DNA of 46,532 nt from Herpetosiphonaceae bacterium (GTDB lineage: Bacteria; Chloroflexota; Chloroflexia; Chloroflexales; Herpetosiphonaceae): contig JABXJS010000008.1 in NCBI GenBank assembly GCA_013538855.1, positions 1-46,532 on the forward strand, written 5' to 3'. Every line of letters begins with the position of its first letter. Within the stretch, counting starts at the first letter, position 1. Position numbers and translations under genes: made by a program. Below the pieces are notes generated by a model. It was not told where the DNA came from, did no database searches, and worked only from the letters and a program-made list of their open reading frames with translations. Of this stretch, positions 45,573 to 46,532 are shown in pieces.

Positions 45573-46037
45573 ATGGAGCTAAAGATTGTCCACGGCGACC
45601 TGCTGGAGCAGCCAGTCGAAGCCATCGTCAACGCCTGGAACCAGAATATCCTGCCTAGCTGGCTGCTGCGGCCGCACGGTGTCTCCGGGGCGATCAAGCG
45701 CCGCGCCGGGCCTGCGCCGTTCCGCGCGCTGCGCCGCTATGGTCGGCTCACGTCAGGTCAAGCGGTCTGGACAAGTGCCGGGCGGCTGAGCTATCGCGGC
45801 ATCATCCATGTGGCGACCATCAGCCCATGGGGCCGCGCGCAGGCTGCAATGCTGCCAGTGGCTTGCGCCAACATCATCGCCTGTGCCAAGCAGCACGCCG
45901 TGGCCAGCCTGGCGCTCCCGCTGCTCGGCACCGGCAGCGGTGGCCTGGATCGCGCCACCGTCCGCGAGCTGCTGATCACAGCGCTACAGCAGCAGCAGTA
46001 TGCTGGGCAGGTGCTGCTCGTCGAGTATGCTGATTAG
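45573..46037 (+). CDS. Macrodomain protein (ADP-ribose-binding/hydrolase)
   Basis: A 154-residue macrodomain. IVHGDLLEQPVEAIVNAWNQ carries the ADP-ribose adenine-side Asp and the catalytic-loop Asn. SWLLRPHGVSGAIKRRAG is the substrate loop and ALPLLGTGSGGLD the phosphate loop. Related proteins remove ADP-ribose from proteins or nucleic acids or hydrolyse O-acetyl-ADP-ribose. The ribosome binding site is weak (GGGAAA), in keeping with coupling to the GNAT gene 16 bases upstream. Confidence 0.9.
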   Translation: MELKIVHGDLLEQPVEAIVNAWNQNILPSWLLRPHGVSGAIKRRAGPAPFRALRRYGRLTSGQAVWTSAGRLSYRGIIHVATISPWGRAQAAMLPVACANIIACAKQHAVASLALPLLGTGSGGLDRATVRELLITALQQQQYAGQVLLVEYAD

Positions 46038-46077
46038 GTTGGTATTTTTTATGTCAATCAAAAAACTTCAAGCTACC

Positions 46078-46112
46078 GTTTTTTGATGATGAATCGTTCG
46101 TGGTTAAGCGCC
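46078..46112. repeat. Dispersed repeat F, copy 2
   Basis: gttttttgatgat, nine bases, gtggttaagcgcc. It begins 41 bases after the macrodomain stop. See copy 1 at 32458-32490. Confidence 0.65.
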
Positions 46113-46256
46113 ACAGCTCAGCCGCTAGAGTCAGGCGGTGTGTCGAGCGCTCGTTAATGCCATGGCAGCTCCGCAGCGCGGTCGGACCAGCTCACGCCGC
46201 AGCCAGACGGCAGCCACGCGGACGCAGCCCGCCAACCATGCGCCAGAGCGCTTAAC

Positions 46257-46532
46257 GCACTGCTGAAGCCAGCGCACCGCTGCGAGAGGCACGGCCAACC
46301 AGGCCTCGCGCAATCAGCGGGCGGGACGCTGCATGCATAGCGCTCGCGGCACCGCCGCCCAGCCCACTGCGCGCAGCATCAACCAACGCACTGCTGAAAC
46401 CAGCGCACCGCTGCGGTCGGCGCGGCCAACCAGGCCTCGCGCAATCACCGGGCGGGACGCCGCACACCGCGCGCTCGCGGCACCGCCGCCCAGCCCACTG
46501 CGCGCAGCATCAACCAACGCACTGCTGAAGCC
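46257..46532. repeat. 131-bp tandem repeat, family G (cut by window edge)
   Basis: Units begin gcactgctgaa at 46257, 46388 and 46519 (period 131 in both steps); the third is cut off. Shared blocks include ggccaaccaggcctcgcgca, gcgggcgggacg and gctcgcggcaccgccgccca. The stretch 46038-46256 before it holds repeat F and an inverted fragment of repeat D at 46177-46198, and no gene. Confidence 0.9.

Noticed and set aside
46038-46532. Short frames at the right edge as genes
   Set aside because: They fall in the 131-bp repeat, whose period is not a multiple of three, and carry no start signals.

Overview
The window is a high-GC bacterial chromosome segment with about 36 protein genes on both strands, no rRNA or tRNA gene and no recognisable transposase. 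It most resembles a member of the Chloroflexota (class Chloroflexia; Roseiflexus, Kouleothrix or Herpetosiphon relatives). That is an inference from gene content: a secreted subtilase ending in a YLPLV-type tail, a TolB-like protein with aromatic FER/HPE modules, three SRPBCC stress-type proteins, several Tat or Sec lipoproteins, a valS T-box leader, and many short local tandem repeats between genes. Most starts carry a clear AGGAG-type ribosome binding site, which let me trim many N-termini.

Layout. 0-4.2 kb: a twin-GNAT acetyltransferase, a prolyl oligopeptidase and an Imm5-like protein. 4.3-14.5 kb: a stress-type block with a DUF2231-Rieske protein, SRPBCC proteins, two short-chain dehydrogenases, a HAD phosphatase, a DJ-1/PfpI protein, an MgtC-type membrane protein, ChaB and topoisomerase IB, plus small conserved proteins. 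14.4-18.7 kb: a polytopic GT-C-like membrane protein and a secreted subtilase. 19.2-23.3 kb: a stand-alone protein resembling the C-terminal part of RapA/SNF2 helicases, then a T-box-controlled valyl-tRNA synthetase. 23.3-24.3 kb: a gene-free mosaic of repeats. 24.3-32.3 kb: a histidine phosphatase, a small conserved protein, an inositol-monophosphatase-family gene coupled to a very large degenerate YprA/MrfA-type helicase, a lipoprotein and a TolB-like secreted protein. 33.0-37.8 kb: two response regulators, then tgt, a FecR-like membrane protein and acpS. 37.8-46.0 kb: sortase, nucleotidyltransferase-like protein, GNAT, WD40-like lipoprotein, exported GH1 beta-glucosidase with a striking operator array, zinc alcohol dehydrogenase, SRPBCC protein, GNAT and macrodomain protein.

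The most unusual item is the 1,180-residue gene at 26204-29746. It follows the YprA/MrfA (Hrq1-like) helicase plan from end to end, but the ATP-binding, DEAH and QxxGRxGR motifs and the zinc cysteines are gone. A long Arg/Pro-rich tail and a C-terminal Tudor/SH3-like domain have been added. Other points worth attention are three LacI-type palindromes laid over the beta-glucosidase promoter, a probable leaderless tgt transcript, divergent genes whose start regions overlap by 10 bp, and several intergenic repeat families, two of which share a core in opposite orientations.
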